A DNA stretch of 64,000 nucleotides, from contig NZ_KZ819076.1 of assembly GCF_003115855.1 (NCBI RefSeq), positions 186,001 to 250,000 on the forward strand, in the 5' to 3' direction. How positions within the stretch are numbered: the stretch's first letter is position 1; each line of letters begins with the position of its first letter. Source of the stretch: Brenneria corticis (GTDB lineage: Bacteria; Pseudomonadota; Gammaproteobacteria; Enterobacterales; Enterobacteriaceae). Positions 36,091 through 45,242 of the stretch are shown piece after piece. Under the pieces are notes generated by a model, which saw only the letters and a list, made by a program, of their open reading frames with translations, did not search any database and was not told where the DNA came from. The position numbers and the translations under genes are program-made.

Positions 36091-37296
36091 TCAGGCGCCG
36101 GCCAATACGTTGCCCAACTGGAAAATAGGCAGGTACATGCCGATAACCAGGGCGCCGACCATCGCTCCGACAATCAGCATCAGCATCGGCTCCAGCGTTT
36201 GCGTCAGCGTGTCCGCCTGCTGGCGGGTTTTTCTCTCATACCACTGCGCCAATTGGGTAAACAGGCTATCCAATGCCCCGGTTTCCTCGCCCACGCGAAT
36301 AAGCTGCTGACAAGGGGCGGGGAACAGCGCGCCATATTGCCGCGTCGCGTGATGCAGCGTGTTGCCCTGCCGGATTTCTATTTGTATCTGCCGGATGGCC
36401 GCCTGATAAACCGGGTGGTGGATGGCGGCGGCGGCATCCAGTCCTGCCGGCAGCGTCAGCCCGGCGTGTTGCGTCATCGCCAGTACGTTAAATATCTGGC
36501 TCAGGCAGCTGCCGCGTATCAAGTGCGCCAGGAGCGGTAATTTCAACAGCCAGACCTGTTCCTTCTCCCGCCAGAAGGGGCTGCGCCGGCGTAGGCTGCA
36601 ATAGCTCAGTAACGTGGTCAATGCGATGATAAAGCCCGCTAAACCGTAGCGGGCTATCCAGTCCGCCAGATGCAGTAACTGCCGGGTAAACCAGGGAAGC
36701 GGCGTGTCGAAAGACGCATACAGGTTGGAAAATTCCGGCAGTACCAGCGTCAGCATCAGCAGGCTGACCAGCATGGCGATGGCTAATACAAAGCAGGGAT
36801 AACGCAGCGCTTTCACCACCTTCTGACGCAGGCGATACTGCGCCTCCTGTTGCAGCGCCAGCCGCAGGCAGCACTCATCGAGCTTTCCCGTCAGTTCGCC
36901 CACGGCGATCAGCGAACGATAGATGACGGGAAAGATATGCGGATATTCCGCTATGGTTTCAGACAGCGCTTTTCCCTGCGCCACCTGGACGCCGATTTCT
37001 CTCAGCACGCAGCGCCAGCCCGGACGTTGATGCTGTTCGGTCACCAGATGCAGGGCTTCCAGCAAAGGGAGCCCCGCCTGCAACAGCGTCGCTATTTGTT
37101 TGATAAGCTCGCTGAGCTGCTCGCCTTTCCAATAGCCTGGCGTCAGGTAGCGGCCGGTTTTCAGCGATAAAGGCTGATATCCCTGGCTGATTAAACGCGC
37201 GTGGGCCAGTCGTCGACGGGCGCTGATTATTTCTCCGTGGACCAGCGTCCCTTCCGGCGTAATGGCCTGCCAGTGGTATAAGCGCTCCAGCCTCAT
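36091..37296 (-). CDS. hofC: type IV pilus inner-membrane platform protein HofC (PilC/GspF)
   Basis: 401 residues from ATG 37296 with GGAG upstream. Two GspF domains: the first has LATLLQAGLPLLEAL (about residue 67), GELTGKLDECC (about 130) and a membrane segment; the second has VLAMTQHAGLTLPAGL and VGEETGALDSLF, then a C-terminal membrane helix. It forms the platform of the pilus assembly machine. ATGA overlap with hofB. Operon order is ppdD-hofB-hofC, as in E. coli. Confidence 0.93.
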   Translation of the reverse strand: MRLERLYHWQAITPEGTLVHGEIISARRRLAHARLISQGYQPLSLKTGRYLTPGYWKGEQLSELIKQIATLLQAGLPLLEALHLVTEQHQRPGWRCVLREIGVQVAQGKALSETIAEYPHIFPVIYRSLIAVGELTGKLDECCLRLALQQEAQYRLRQKVVKALRYPCFVLAIAMLVSLLMLTLVLPEFSNLYASFDTPLPWFTRQLLHLADWIARYGLAGFIIALTTLLSYCSLRRRSPFWREKEQVWLLKLPLLAHLIRGSCLSQIFNVLAMTQHAGLTLPAGLDAAAAIHHPVYQAAIRQIQIEIRQGNTLHHATRQYGALFPAPCQQLIRVGEETGALDSLFTQLAQWYERKTRQQADTLTQTLEPMLMLIVGAMVGALVIGMYLPIFQLGNVLAGA

Positions 37297-38747
37297 GACG
37301 CCGGCTCCTGATGCCATGCGCCCGCGCCGACAATGCGGTAAATCTCCGCTATTGACGTCACCCCCTCATGCACCAGTGATAGCCCGGCTTCAAGCAGCGA
37401 GGGGGAGCCCGACTGGCATGCGAGCCGCGATAGCTCGCCGCTGCCGGCGTTATTCGCCAGCGCTTGCTGCAGCTGCGGCGTAATCGGCAGCAGTTCATAG
37501 ATGGCGACACGATCATAGTAGCCGGACAGACAGTGGCTACAGCCGTTGGCCCGCCAGTTATTCAGCGGACCGCGCCACAGCGCCGCTGGAAAATGAGCGA
37601 GCGGGTCGGCCGGCGTTTTACAGCGGGGGCATAAGCGCCGCACCAGACGCTGGGCAATCACCAGTTTCAGGGCGGCGGCGATCAGGTAGCCCGGTATGCC
37701 GAGATGGCTCAGCCGGGTGAGGGTTTCCGGCGCGGAATTGGTATGCAGCGTGGACATCACCAGATGCCCGGTTTGCGCCGCTTTGACGGCGATTTCCGCG
37801 GTTTCGGCATCGCGGATTTCGCCGACCATGATCACGTCCGGATCCTGACGCAACAGCGCCCGTAATATGCGGCTGAAATCGAGGTCGGCTTTCGGGTTGA
37901 TCGCCGTCTGATTGATGCCCGGCAGCGGGATTTCAACGGGATCTTCCACGCTGCAGATGTTGCGACTGACATGGTTCAGCCAACTGATGGCGCTGTACAG
38001 GGTGACGGTTTTACCGCTGCCGGTGGGGCCGGTCACTAAAATCATCCCTTGCGGCGCATTCAGCACCCGCATCAGCTGCTTCAGGTCGGCGTCCGCCAGC
38101 CCCAGTTTGTCCAGCGCCAACGCCTGCCGGCGGGTTTGCAGAATACGCAGCACCACTTTCTCGCCGTGGTGTACCGGTAGGGTGGCAATGCGCAGCGAAC
38201 AGCTTTGCCGATCCAGCATGATGCTGAACTGCCCGTCCTGCGGCAGTCGCCGCTCGGCGATATTCAGCTTGCCCATGATCTTCAGCCGGGCGGTAATGCG
38301 CGCGCTTAACCCGCTCGGCGGCGGCGAGGCTTCCTGCAATACGCCGTCAATGCGCAGGCGTACGCGATAGTCGGCCGGCAGGGGTTCAAAGTGAATATCG
38401 GAGGCGCGGCGCTGAATGGCCAGGCGCAATATCTGATTGATAAACTGCACCGCCGGGGCGTCTTCGTCGCTGATGTGGCTTTCAGATTCGGCTTGGTAAG
38501 CCTCGGTGGTTTCCTTCACCACGGTTTTTTCCGCGCCTGTTTTGAGCTGCTGCTCCATTCTGGCCCGCGGCCAGTGTTCCAGTAGGATCTGGCGGTTGCT
38601 GGCGAAACGCAGCGCCGCCATCATTTCCGCTGACGCCTCGCCGCTGACGGCCACCGATAAGGTCTGCTCATCCATATTCAGCAGTAACGCATGGTAGCGA
38701 TGGCACACTAGCTGTAATTCGCCGGCAAGATGTTGTGCGTCAGCCAT
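37293..38747 (-). CDS. hofB: type IV pilus assembly ATPase HofB (PilB/GspE)
   Basis: 484 residues. Walker A GPTGSGKT near residue 248, ASP box around ICSVEDPVEIPL, Walker B MVGEIRDAETAEIA, His box TGHLVMSTLHTN, and the tetracysteine zinc site (CPRC ... CSHC) near the C-terminus. It powers pilin polymerisation. The start is 2 bp after the ppdD stop. The N-terminal domain is shorter than in typical PilB proteins, as in E. coli HofB. Confidence 0.94.
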   Translation of the reverse strand: MADAQHLAGELQLVCHRYHALLLNMDEQTLSVAVSGEASAEMMAALRFASNRQILLEHWPRARMEQQLKTGAEKTVVKETTEAYQAESESHISDEDAPAVQFINQILRLAIQRRASDIHFEPLPADYRVRLRIDGVLQEASPPPSGLSARITARLKIMGKLNIAERRLPQDGQFSIMLDRQSCSLRIATLPVHHGEKVVLRILQTRRQALALDKLGLADADLKQLMRVLNAPQGMILVTGPTGSGKTVTLYSAISWLNHVSRNICSVEDPVEIPLPGINQTAINPKADLDFSRILRALLRQDPDVIMVGEIRDAETAEIAVKAAQTGHLVMSTLHTNSAPETLTRLSHLGIPGYLIAAALKLVIAQRLVRRLCPRCKTPADPLAHFPAALWRGPLNNWRANGCSHCLSGYYDRVAIYELLPITPQLQQALANNAGSGELSRLACQSGSPSLLEAGLSLVHEGVTSIAEIYRIVGAGAWHQEPAS

Positions 38748-38749
38748 GG

Positions 38750-39196
38750 TTAACCCGCCGTGTCGTCAAAACGGAAAACATCCTGACAGGCGGATTGCAG
38801 GCTGTCCGCCGTGCTTTCGGTGACGCAGTTTTTGGTCCAGCGCGCCGAACCGCTTTCCGTATCCCATACGGGCGTCAGGACGACGCTCAACCCTTGCAGG
38901 GTGGATTGTCCGCTTAGGGTGATGACGCCCTGATTAACGCTGACCGCGCTGACGTAGCGTGAGGTTTTACTGCCGGGTATTCCCTGATTTTCCGCGTTGC
39001 AGGCGGAAAAAGCCGCATGCTCCAGCCCGCAAAGGTCTACGGCGGTTTTATACGACGCCATCGTTTGCAGCATATCGGTCATGGCCGCCTTTTGCAGGTA
39101 TCCCTGATAGGCGGGTACGCCGATGGCGCTCAGGATGGCGACAATCGCGATGACGATCATCAACTCTACCAGCGTAAATCCCTGTTGTTTTCCCAT
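38750..39196 (-). CDS. ppdD: prepilin peptidase-dependent major pilin PpdD
   Basis: 148 residues from ATG 39196. The type IV prepilin N-terminus is short: MGKQQG then FTLVELMIVIAIVAILSAIGVPAY, with cleavage after Gly6 and Glu5 of the mature protein kept. The C-terminus has the disulfide pair and FRFDD as in E. coli PpdD. First gene of the pilus operon. GGGA lies about 8 bases upstream. The prepilin peptidase gene is not in the window. Confidence 0.96.
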   Translation of the reverse strand: MGKQQGFTLVELMIVIAIVAILSAIGVPAYQGYLQKAAMTDMLQTMASYKTAVDLCGLEHAAFSACNAENQGIPGSKTSRYVSAVSVNQGVITLSGQSTLQGLSVVLTPVWDTESGSARWTKNCVTESTADSLQSACQDVFRFDDTAG

Positions 39197-39456
39197 GGTG
39201 GTTTTCCCCGTTGCGGTGCGTAACGACAAGATAGAAAACGTGGCGGCAGCTGGCGACGGTCGGTGATGAAAACCGGAATACGGCGCGGAGAAGAGTTGCT
39301 GATTTGCCGATTATTGAATGGTTTTTGCGAGCGGTTTTGCAATTTCCCAGCGGCAATGAAGCGTAAGATTCAGGACGGAAAGCGATTTTTGCTGTCCTTA
39401 TTTACTTTGCCGTATGAAAAGGAGTTTTAGAACTGCTCCCTTAATCGGAGGTTCGT

Positions 39457-40989
39457 ATGAAAATCTTGCTAGCGAGGAAAATATTACTGACGGCGATGTT
39501 TAGTCTGTTCGCGCTAAGCGCTAATGCGCAAACAAAGACCTATGACGTCGATGTCGGCGTTATCGGCGGCGGCGCCGGAGGCGTCACCGCGACGCTGGTC
39601 GCCGCGGAAAACAACCTGAGCGTGGTACTGTTGGAAAAGATGGCGTTTTTAGGCGGAGGCGGCAATCATTTTGAAGGCACCTACGCGTCGGAAAGTCCTA
39701 TGCAGATTGAGGAAAATAATCCTTACTCACCGGAATTCGCCTTCAAACAAATCATGAATTTTCATCATTGGCGCATCGACCCGAAGCTGTTGCGCACCTT
39801 TATCAACGCCACCGGCGACAATATCCGTTACATGATGGCGCACGGCGTTGAATTTGAAAAAATACAGACCATGCAGCCTAAAAATGCCAACCGCACGTGG
39901 CATGTGCTGAAAAACAATACCGGCGCCACCATGATCAATGCCTTTGTCAGGGATATCAAAAAATACCCCGATGTGACCATATTGACCAAAACCTCGGGGA
40001 AAAAGCTAATCCAGGACGATACCGGCCGGGTAACCGGCATTATCGCCGAAGACACCGCCGGCAATGAAATCATCATCAATGCCAAAGCGGTCATCGTCGC
40101 CACCGGCGGTTTCGCCATGAATCGGGAAATGGTGCTGAAATACCTGCGCTTTCCGCTGGAAGGGCAGGGCGCGGCCGGCCGCGTCGGCGATGGGGTCAAT
40201 ATGATGATGGCCGCCGGCGCCGATACCGTCAATATGGAGCTTGGCGCGCAAGCCGGCCCTTGTTTTGACGTGGATGGCAGCTACACCTTTGGCCATGGCG
40301 CCAAATATCTCGCCATCGGCGCCCTGGTGCTGCAACCTTTTCTGCACGTCGATATGACCGGCGATCGGTTCTTTGACGAATCACAGCCGCTGGAGTTTAT
40401 GTCCAACGCCATTGAAGCGCGCGGCGGCAAAACCTGGCATATCATCAATCAGCAGGTGCTTGATGAGCTCCAGAATGGCAAGGGACTGGCCAAAAACCAC
40501 GGCAATATGCTGGTCAGAGGCACCAGGCTAGATAATCTGCAAACCATTTTGCAACAGGCCATGGCGGAGCCGGGTCCGGTGGTTGTCAAAGCGAATACGC
40601 TGGATGAACTGGCCGTTGCCACCGGCATGGATCCTCAGATATTGGCCGCCAGTCTGGACAGGAACAACCGCTATGCCCGGCAAGGCTACGACGAGGAGTT
40701 TTATAAGGACCGTATCTACCTGAGAAGTATGGAGGAGGGGCCTTATTACGCGGTGAAGACGGTCATCAAGATGTTCGCCACGCTGGGAGGCGCACGCGTT
40801 AATGAAAAATTCCAGGTGCTGGACAAACAGCGGCAAATCATCCCCGGCCTTTATGCCATCGGACAGGATGCCGGCGGTCTTTACAGCGATTCCTACGACA
40901 TGTCGATCGCCGAAGGCACCGCCAGCGCGTTCGCCATCACCGGCGGCAGGCTGGCGCCGCTCGCCATTGCGGAAGAGGTGAAAAAATAG
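39457..40989 (+). CDS. exported FAD-binding reductase-like flavoprotein (FrdA/flavocytochrome c family)
   Basis: 510 residues. Sec signal peptide (cleavage after ANA, about residue 24), then the FAD dinucleotide fold GVIGGGAGGVTATLVAAE at 34-51, AVIVATGGFAMN near 212 and the C-terminal FAD segment GLYAIGQDAGG. It belongs to the FAD_binding_2 family, which includes fumarate and urocanate reductases. GDRFFDES keeps the usual Arg region. The catalytic His and last Arg regions of flavocytochrome c fumarate reductase (HHTMGG and NRIGGN) are here FATLGG and SYDMSIAEG, so the substrate is probably not fumarate. No haem or FMN domain is present. SD GGAGG five bases before ATG. It stands alone, inserted between ppdD and nadC. 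Confidence 0.82.
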   Translation: MKILLARKILLTAMFSLFALSANAQTKTYDVDVGVIGGGAGGVTATLVAAENNLSVVLLEKMAFLGGGGNHFEGTYASESPMQIEENNPYSPEFAFKQIMNFHHWRIDPKLLRTFINATGDNIRYMMAHGVEFEKIQTMQPKNANRTWHVLKNNTGATMINAFVRDIKKYPDVTILTKTSGKKLIQDDTGRVTGIIAEDTAGNEIIINAKAVIVATGGFAMNREMVLKYLRFPLEGQGAAGRVGDGVNMMMAAGADTVNMELGAQAGPCFDVDGSYTFGHGAKYLAIGALVLQPFLHVDMTGDRFFDESQPLEFMSNAIEARGGKTWHIINQQVLDELQNGKGLAKNHGNMLVRGTRLDNLQTILQQAMAEPGPVVVKANTLDELAVATGMDPQILAASLDRNNRYARQGYDEEFYKDRIYLRSMEEGPYYAVKTVIKMFATLGGARVNEKFQVLDKQRQIIPGLYAIGQDAGGLYSDSYDMSIAEGTASAFAITGGRLAPLAIAEEVKK

Positions 40990-41007
40990 CCGTGGTTTTC
41001 TTACGGT

Positions 41008-41466
41008 AAAGCCCCCTGGGTAGGGCTATATCTTAGTCACATATTTATCGATAAAAGGTATATGTAAGCTCAGTGTTATTTCGTGCGCGAAAAAGAAAGG
41101 TATTTTTATGCCACTTCGCAGCATGCGCCCTCCTCAGGGCGCTCAAACGCCGCAGCCCTGAGAACCCTGGCTTTCGGCTGAAATCATGCCGCTGACGCGG
41201 TGCCCTCGGCGCCCATGACCGCTATTCGAGCCTCCAGTGACGCGGGATACTCGCCCCATCCATGGGGCTCGCCCTAACGGGCCAGCACAAGTGCTGTTCA
41301 AAAACGCTCCGGGCGTTTTTGTCCGGCGCGGCACTGGTTTTCGCAGCATCCCTGCTGCTCACTCGGCGGTCAAGTTCACCTCGGCATAATTTCTTACGCC
41401 GGGTAAGGGCAAAACCCGTTATGAGTCCCTGCATTTGTGTATAAGACGCAGTGCGCAGGGGGCTTT
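41008..41466. repeat. multi-hairpin element bounded by 11-bp inverted repeats (MITE-like)
   Basis: The segment begins AAAGCCCCCTG (41008-41018) and ends with its exact complement CAGGGGGCTTT (41456-41466). Inside are several perfect hairpins: GCGCCCT/AGGGCGC (41125-41142), GCCCCAT/ATGGGGC (41253-41268), AGCAC/GTGCT (41284-41295) and AAAAACGC/GCGTTTTT (41300-41320). Small open frames of 60-70 codons on both strands have no family resemblance I can defend. It fills the whole interval between the flavoprotein gene and nadC. The sequence style resembles intergenic segments I recall from other enterobacteria. Confidence 0.6.
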
Positions 41467-41479
41467 CATAAAACAGCGG

Positions 41480-42370
41480 TCAGATAAAGCGCATCGATAA
41501 ATCCAGCGCGCGGACGTGCTTGGTCAGGGCGCCGACGGAAATATAGTCCACGCCGGTTGCGGCGTAGTCGCGCAGCGTCTCGATCGTTACGTTGCCGGAG
41601 ATTTCCAGCAGGGCGCGGCCCCGGGTGATGTTCACCGCCTCGCGGATGGTTTCCAGACTGAAGTTGTCCAGCATGATGATATCCGCACCGGCGTCCAGCG
41701 CCTGTCGCAGCTCATCAAGCGATTCCACCTCCACTTCCACCGGCACGTCGCGGCGCAGTAAAAAGGCGTTCTCCACCGCCTGCCTGATGGAGCCGGCCGC
41801 GATGATATGGTTTTCCTTGATCAGGAAGGCATCGGACAGACCGAGCCGGTGGTTATTGCCGCCGCCGCACATCACCGCATATTTCAGCGCGGTGCGCAGC
41901 CCCGGAATGGTTTTTCGGGTATCCAGCAACCGGGTGCCGGTGCCTTGCAGCACCGAGACGTAACGGCTGACTTCGCTGGCCACGCCGCACAGCGTTTGCA
42001 GGAAATTCAGCGCGGTACGCTCCCCGGTCAGCAGCTGTTTGGCCGGGCCGGCGATATCGCACAGGGTTTGGCCGGGCGCGATGGCGTCGCCATCGGCAAC
42101 GCGCCAGGTAATGGACGTCGCGTCGCCGAGTTGGGCAAAAACCTCCTCAAGCCAGCGTTTGCCGCAGAAAATGCCCGCCTCGCGGGTGATAATACGGGCT
42201 GAGGCCTGGGCGTCATGCGCTAACAGATGGGCGGTAATATCCTGGGAGGCATCCGCCACGCCGCCCAAATCTTCACTTAACGCCAGCCGGACGCTGGCGG
42301 GAATATCCTGCTCAATACGATTGAGCAGGTCGGTCTGGCGTTGTTCCTGACTGTAGCGACGCGTTGTCAT
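41480..42370 (-). CDS. nadC: quinolinate phosphoribosyltransferase
   Basis: 296 residues from ATG 42370 (MTTRRY, aligned with MPPRRY of E. coli); a GTG one codon upstream is possible. ALSEDLGG near the N-terminus, TGERTALNFLQTLCGVAS near 115, DTRKTIPGLRTALKYAV near 150 and ISVGALTKHVRALDLS at the C-terminus. It makes nicotinate mononucleotide from quinolinate and PRPP in NAD synthesis. In E. coli nadC is divergent from ampD; here tsx lies between them. Confidence 0.96.
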   Translation of the reverse strand: MTTRRYSQEQRQTDLLNRIEQDIPASVRLALSEDLGGVADASQDITAHLLAHDAQASARIITREAGIFCGKRWLEEVFAQLGDATSITWRVADGDAIAPGQTLCDIAGPAKQLLTGERTALNFLQTLCGVASEVSRYVSVLQGTGTRLLDTRKTIPGLRTALKYAVMCGGGNNHRLGLSDAFLIKENHIIAAGSIRQAVENAFLLRRDVPVEVEVESLDELRQALDAGADIIMLDNFSLETIREAVNITRGRALLEISGNVTIETLRDYAATGVDYISVGALTKHVRALDLSMRFI

Positions 42371-42468
42371 CACAAAAAGCTCCGAAAGGGGATTCGGGGC
42401 TCTATGCTACCCTGTTTGAACGACGACATCCACAAGGAGTAGTTGTTATAATTCAAGGTGTTAAATTG

Positions 42469-43332
42469 TTAAAAACTGTAGCCCACCACCAGATAATAAC
42501 CCCAGCCGGTTGATTTCACTTCAAATGGCCCCTGGCCGAAGTTCAGCTCGGCGCCGTCCGCCCACTGTCCGCCGTTGTGGAAATAACGGGCGACGACGGC
42601 GTAGTGCCAGTGGTCGTAACCCAGCGACAGAATATGGCTGGAGGCGATGGAGTTGCCGGTGCGCGACCGGCCGTCCTTATTGCGCAGGTCCGAGCCGAAG
42701 TCAACGTTGGTGAAACCGATATAGGCGACGTTGCCGCCCCACAGCGCCCCTAACGGATAGGCGTATTTCACTTTGAAACGGTAGCCGTCCCATTCGTTCT
42801 CATTGCCGGCGCCATAGTTCTTCCACTGGTATTTGGCGTAGATATTGGTGGAAAGCGATAAGTCGGTGCCGGTATCGATATCGTTGCCCAATCCCACGTA
42901 CCAGGTGCTTTGCCGCGAATCACTGCTGCGCCCGTGGTCGTAAATGATATTGTTGGCGACATACCACTCTTTGAACGGACCGACGCCAAGGTCGACGCCC
43001 GTCAGCTTATCGATGGAAAAGCGCGGTTCAATTTCCACGAACAGCGGCGAGCCATCGTCCCAGGCGCCGCGGTCGTTCGAGTTTCCCACGCCGAAGAACT
43101 TCGGCACGTCGACATAGCCGTAAAAATCGAACCAGTCTTTGCGGGCGAACGCCTCGTATTCCAGGTAGACATCGTTGTTCAACTGAGGTCCGAAGCGGGT
43201 GTGATAACTCCCCACCACGTTGACGCTCTGATGCCACCAGTCGGAAAGATATTCCGGTTTATTCTCGTCAGCGAGAGCCGGCACGCTGTAGGACAAGGCG
43301 ACCAAAGCGCCTGCGGCGAAAGTTTTTTTCAT
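42469..43332 (-). CDS. tsx: nucleoside-specific outer membrane channel Tsx
   Basis: 287 residues with a signal peptide (cleavage after ALA, about 21). The mature start with YLSDWWHQSVNVVGSYHTRFGP and later FGPFKEWYVANN, NENEWDGYRFK and the terminal aromatic residue (GYSF) match E. coli Tsx. It forms a 12-stranded barrel taking up nucleosides. A CRP-type site lies upstream; in E. coli tsx is controlled by CRP and CytR. Its place between nadC and ampD differs from E. coli. Confidence 0.95.
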   Translation of the reverse strand: MKKTFAAGALVALSYSVPALADENKPEYLSDWWHQSVNVVGSYHTRFGPQLNNDVYLEYEAFARKDWFDFYGYVDVPKFFGVGNSNDRGAWDDGSPLFVEIEPRFSIDKLTGVDLGVGPFKEWYVANNIIYDHGRSSDSRQSTWYVGLGNDIDTGTDLSLSTNIYAKYQWKNYGAGNENEWDGYRFKVKYAYPLGALWGGNVAYIGFTNVDFGSDLRNKDGRSRTGNSIASSHILSLGYDHWHYAVVARYFHNGGQWADGAELNFGQGPFEVKSTGWGYYLVVGYSF

Positions 43333-43498
43333 ATTAATTTCCGTATAGTTAGCAAAGCGCGTTGTGAAGCCGAGTATTGTGAAATAAGTTTTTGTAATAC
43401 CTGAAAAAAATCGATGGCTATTTCAGGTCGCCATTTTAAATAAAAATTGAAACAGTGCACGTTAGTTAATTCACATATTCATCAAATTGCATAAAAAT

Positions 43499-43514
43499 TG
43501 TGATGTGCATCACT
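43499..43514. promoter_or_regulatory. putative CRP site in the tsx-ampD intergenic region
   Basis: TGTGA-TGTGCA-TCACT matches the CRP consensus at 9 of 10 key bases. It lies about 170 bp upstream of tsx and 240 bp upstream of ampD, in a 424-bp AT-rich spacer. A further half-site (TCACA at 43471) occurs nearer tsx. Control of tsx is the likelier role. Confidence 0.55.
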
Positions 43515-43756
43515 ATTTTCTGGCGAGCGGGAGAGGAGTAACGCTGCTCGTTTCTGGAGCGATTACCCTGTTTTAAAGAGGGTTTACGGCGGCGTTGCGA
43601 CGCGCGGGGAAACAATAAAACCTTTTTGTATCCAGCCGGTTAGGTATGGTGTTGAGAAATATGGTACTCTGTCGGCAGGCGCATTCCGGTTAAATACCGT
43701 TCCGATTAGCGCGCCAGATTCAGCCCGGCAAACGACATGATGCGAGGTTATCGCCG

Positions 43757-44332
43757 ATGCTTTTGGAAAATGGCTGGTTATCCGAGATAAAACATATTCC
43801 TTCCCCCCATTGCGATAGTCGCCCGGACGACGAAGCCCCTTCTCTGCTGGTGATCCATAATATCAGTTTACCGCCGGGGGAATTTGGCGGCCCTTATATC
43901 GATCAACTGTTTACCGCGACGCTGGATGCCGACGCCCATCCCTATTTCGCCGCTATCCGCCACTTACGGGTTTCCGCGCACTGCCTTATTCGCCGCGACG
44001 GGGAAATTATTCAATATGTTTCTTTCAACCAGCGAGCCTGGCATGCCGGCGTTTCTCAATATGAAGGTCGTGAACGGTGTAACGATTTTTCCATCGGCAT
44101 CGAGCTGGAAGGAACGGATACGCTACCTTTTACTACAGGACAATATTATCAGCTGGCGGCGGTAACCCGGCTGCTGCTCAGCGCTTACCCCGTTACGCCG
44201 TCGCGCATTACCGGACACAGTAATATCGCACCGGGCCGTAAAACCGATCCTGGCCCGGCCTTTGATTGGGATTTATATCACCGCCTGATACGGGAAGGCC
44301 GGATAGATAATGACGGGAGCATAAACCGATGA
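43757..44332 (+). CDS. ampD: 1,6-anhydro-MurNAc-L-alanine amidase AmpD
   Basis: 191 residues. Zinc ligands His34 (LLVIHNIS), His154 (ITGHSNIAPG) and Asp164 (RKTDPGPAFDW) are in the same positions as in E. coli. It is a cytoplasmic amidase that recycles muropeptides; its loss induces ampC. The C-terminus is about 8 residues longer than in E. coli. The stop overlaps the ampE start (ATGA). Confidence 0.96.
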   Translation: MLLENGWLSEIKHIPSPHCDSRPDDEAPSLLVIHNISLPPGEFGGPYIDQLFTATLDADAHPYFAAIRHLRVSAHCLIRRDGEIIQYVSFNQRAWHAGVSQYEGRERCNDFSIGIELEGTDTLPFTTGQYYQLAAVTRLLLSAYPVTPSRITGHSNIAPGRKTDPGPAFDWDLYHRLIREGRIDNDGSINR

Positions 44333-45183
44333 CGCTGTTTACATTGTTGCTGGTATTGGCGTGGGAGCGTCTGTTCAAACAGGGTGAGCACTGGCAGCTG
44401 GATCACCGCCTTGAAGCGGTGTTTCGCCACCTGTCGCCCCCTTCCTTACTGCAAACCCTGTTTCTGACATTGTGCTGCGTGGGCGGGGTATCGCTCTTGC
44501 TATGGCTGGTGGACGGCATCCTGTTCGGACTGATTCTGTTGCTGCTGTGGATCGCCATCAGCCTGATGTGCATCGGGGCGGGGGAGGTGCGTCAGCACTA
44601 TCGGCGATATCTACAGTCGGCCCGGCGCGGTGAAGTGGGCGCCAGTCAGGAAATGGCGGCGGAGCTGGCTTTGATTCAGGGCTTGCCCGTCGGGGTGGGC
44701 GAAAAAGAGCGTTTGCAGGAACTACAGAACGCCTTGCTGTGGATTAATTTCCGCTTTTATCTGGCTCCGCTGTTCTGGTTTATCGTCGCGGGCCCTTATG
44801 GTCCCGCCGCCATGGCCGGCTATGCGTTTTTACGCGCCCGGCAGACGTGGCTGGCGCGCCACCATACGCCGCTGGCGCGCGCGCAGTCAGGGGTTGATTC
44901 GCTATTGCATTGGCTTGACTGGATCCCGGTGCGTCTGGCCGGCGTGACTTACGCTCTGCTGGGGCATGGCGAGAAGGCGCTGCCGGCCTGGTTCGCTTCC
45001 CTGGGGGATTTTCGTAACTCGCAATATTGGGTGTTGACCCAGCTGGCGCAATTTTCGCTGACGCGTGAGCCGCATATCGACCCGGTCGAAACGCCAAAGG
45101 CCGCGGTGGCGCTGGCGAAAAAAGTGACGCGGATACTGGTGGTGGTGGTGGCTTTACTGACGATTTATGGCGCGCTGGTGTAA
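44329..45183 (+). CDS. ampE: inner membrane regulatory protein AmpE
   Basis: 284 residues, as in E. coli. It starts MTLFTLLLVLAWERLFKQGEHWQLDHR and has about four membrane segments, with WFASLGDFRNSQYWVLTQLAQFSL near the C-terminal third. AmpE is co-transcribed with AmpD and implicated in beta-lactam sensing; its exact action is unclear. It ends just before a bidirectional terminator shared with aroP. Confidence 0.95.
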   Translation: MTLFTLLLVLAWERLFKQGEHWQLDHRLEAVFRHLSPPSLLQTLFLTLCCVGGVSLLLWLVDGILFGLILLLLWIAISLMCIGAGEVRQHYRRYLQSARRGEVGASQEMAAELALIQGLPVGVGEKERLQELQNALLWINFRFYLAPLFWFIVAGPYGPAAMAGYAFLRARQTWLARHHTPLARAQSGVDSLLHWLDWIPVRLAGVTYALLGHGEKALPAWFASLGDFRNSQYWVLTQLAQFSLTREPHIDPVETPKAAVALAKKVTRILVVVVALLTIYGALV

Positions 45184-45196
45184 GGCGCAAGAGGAA

Positions 45197-45227
45197 GAAA
45201 AATGGCCGATATGTTCGGCCATTTTTT
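45197..45227. terminator. bidirectional terminator between ampE and aroP
   Basis: ATGGCCGA-TATGT-TCGGCCAT stem with an A-rich left flank and a T6 right flank, so it can end both the rightward ampDE and the leftward aroP transcripts. Confidence 0.85.
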
Positions 45228-45242
45228 CGGGCGTCAGGTTAA

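Noticed and set aside
41143..41444. Small frames of 60-70 codons on both strands in the hairpin element
   Set aside because: They arise from hairpin-rich non-coding sequence and resemble no protein family; I considered a phage Ash-like protein but found no defensible similarity.
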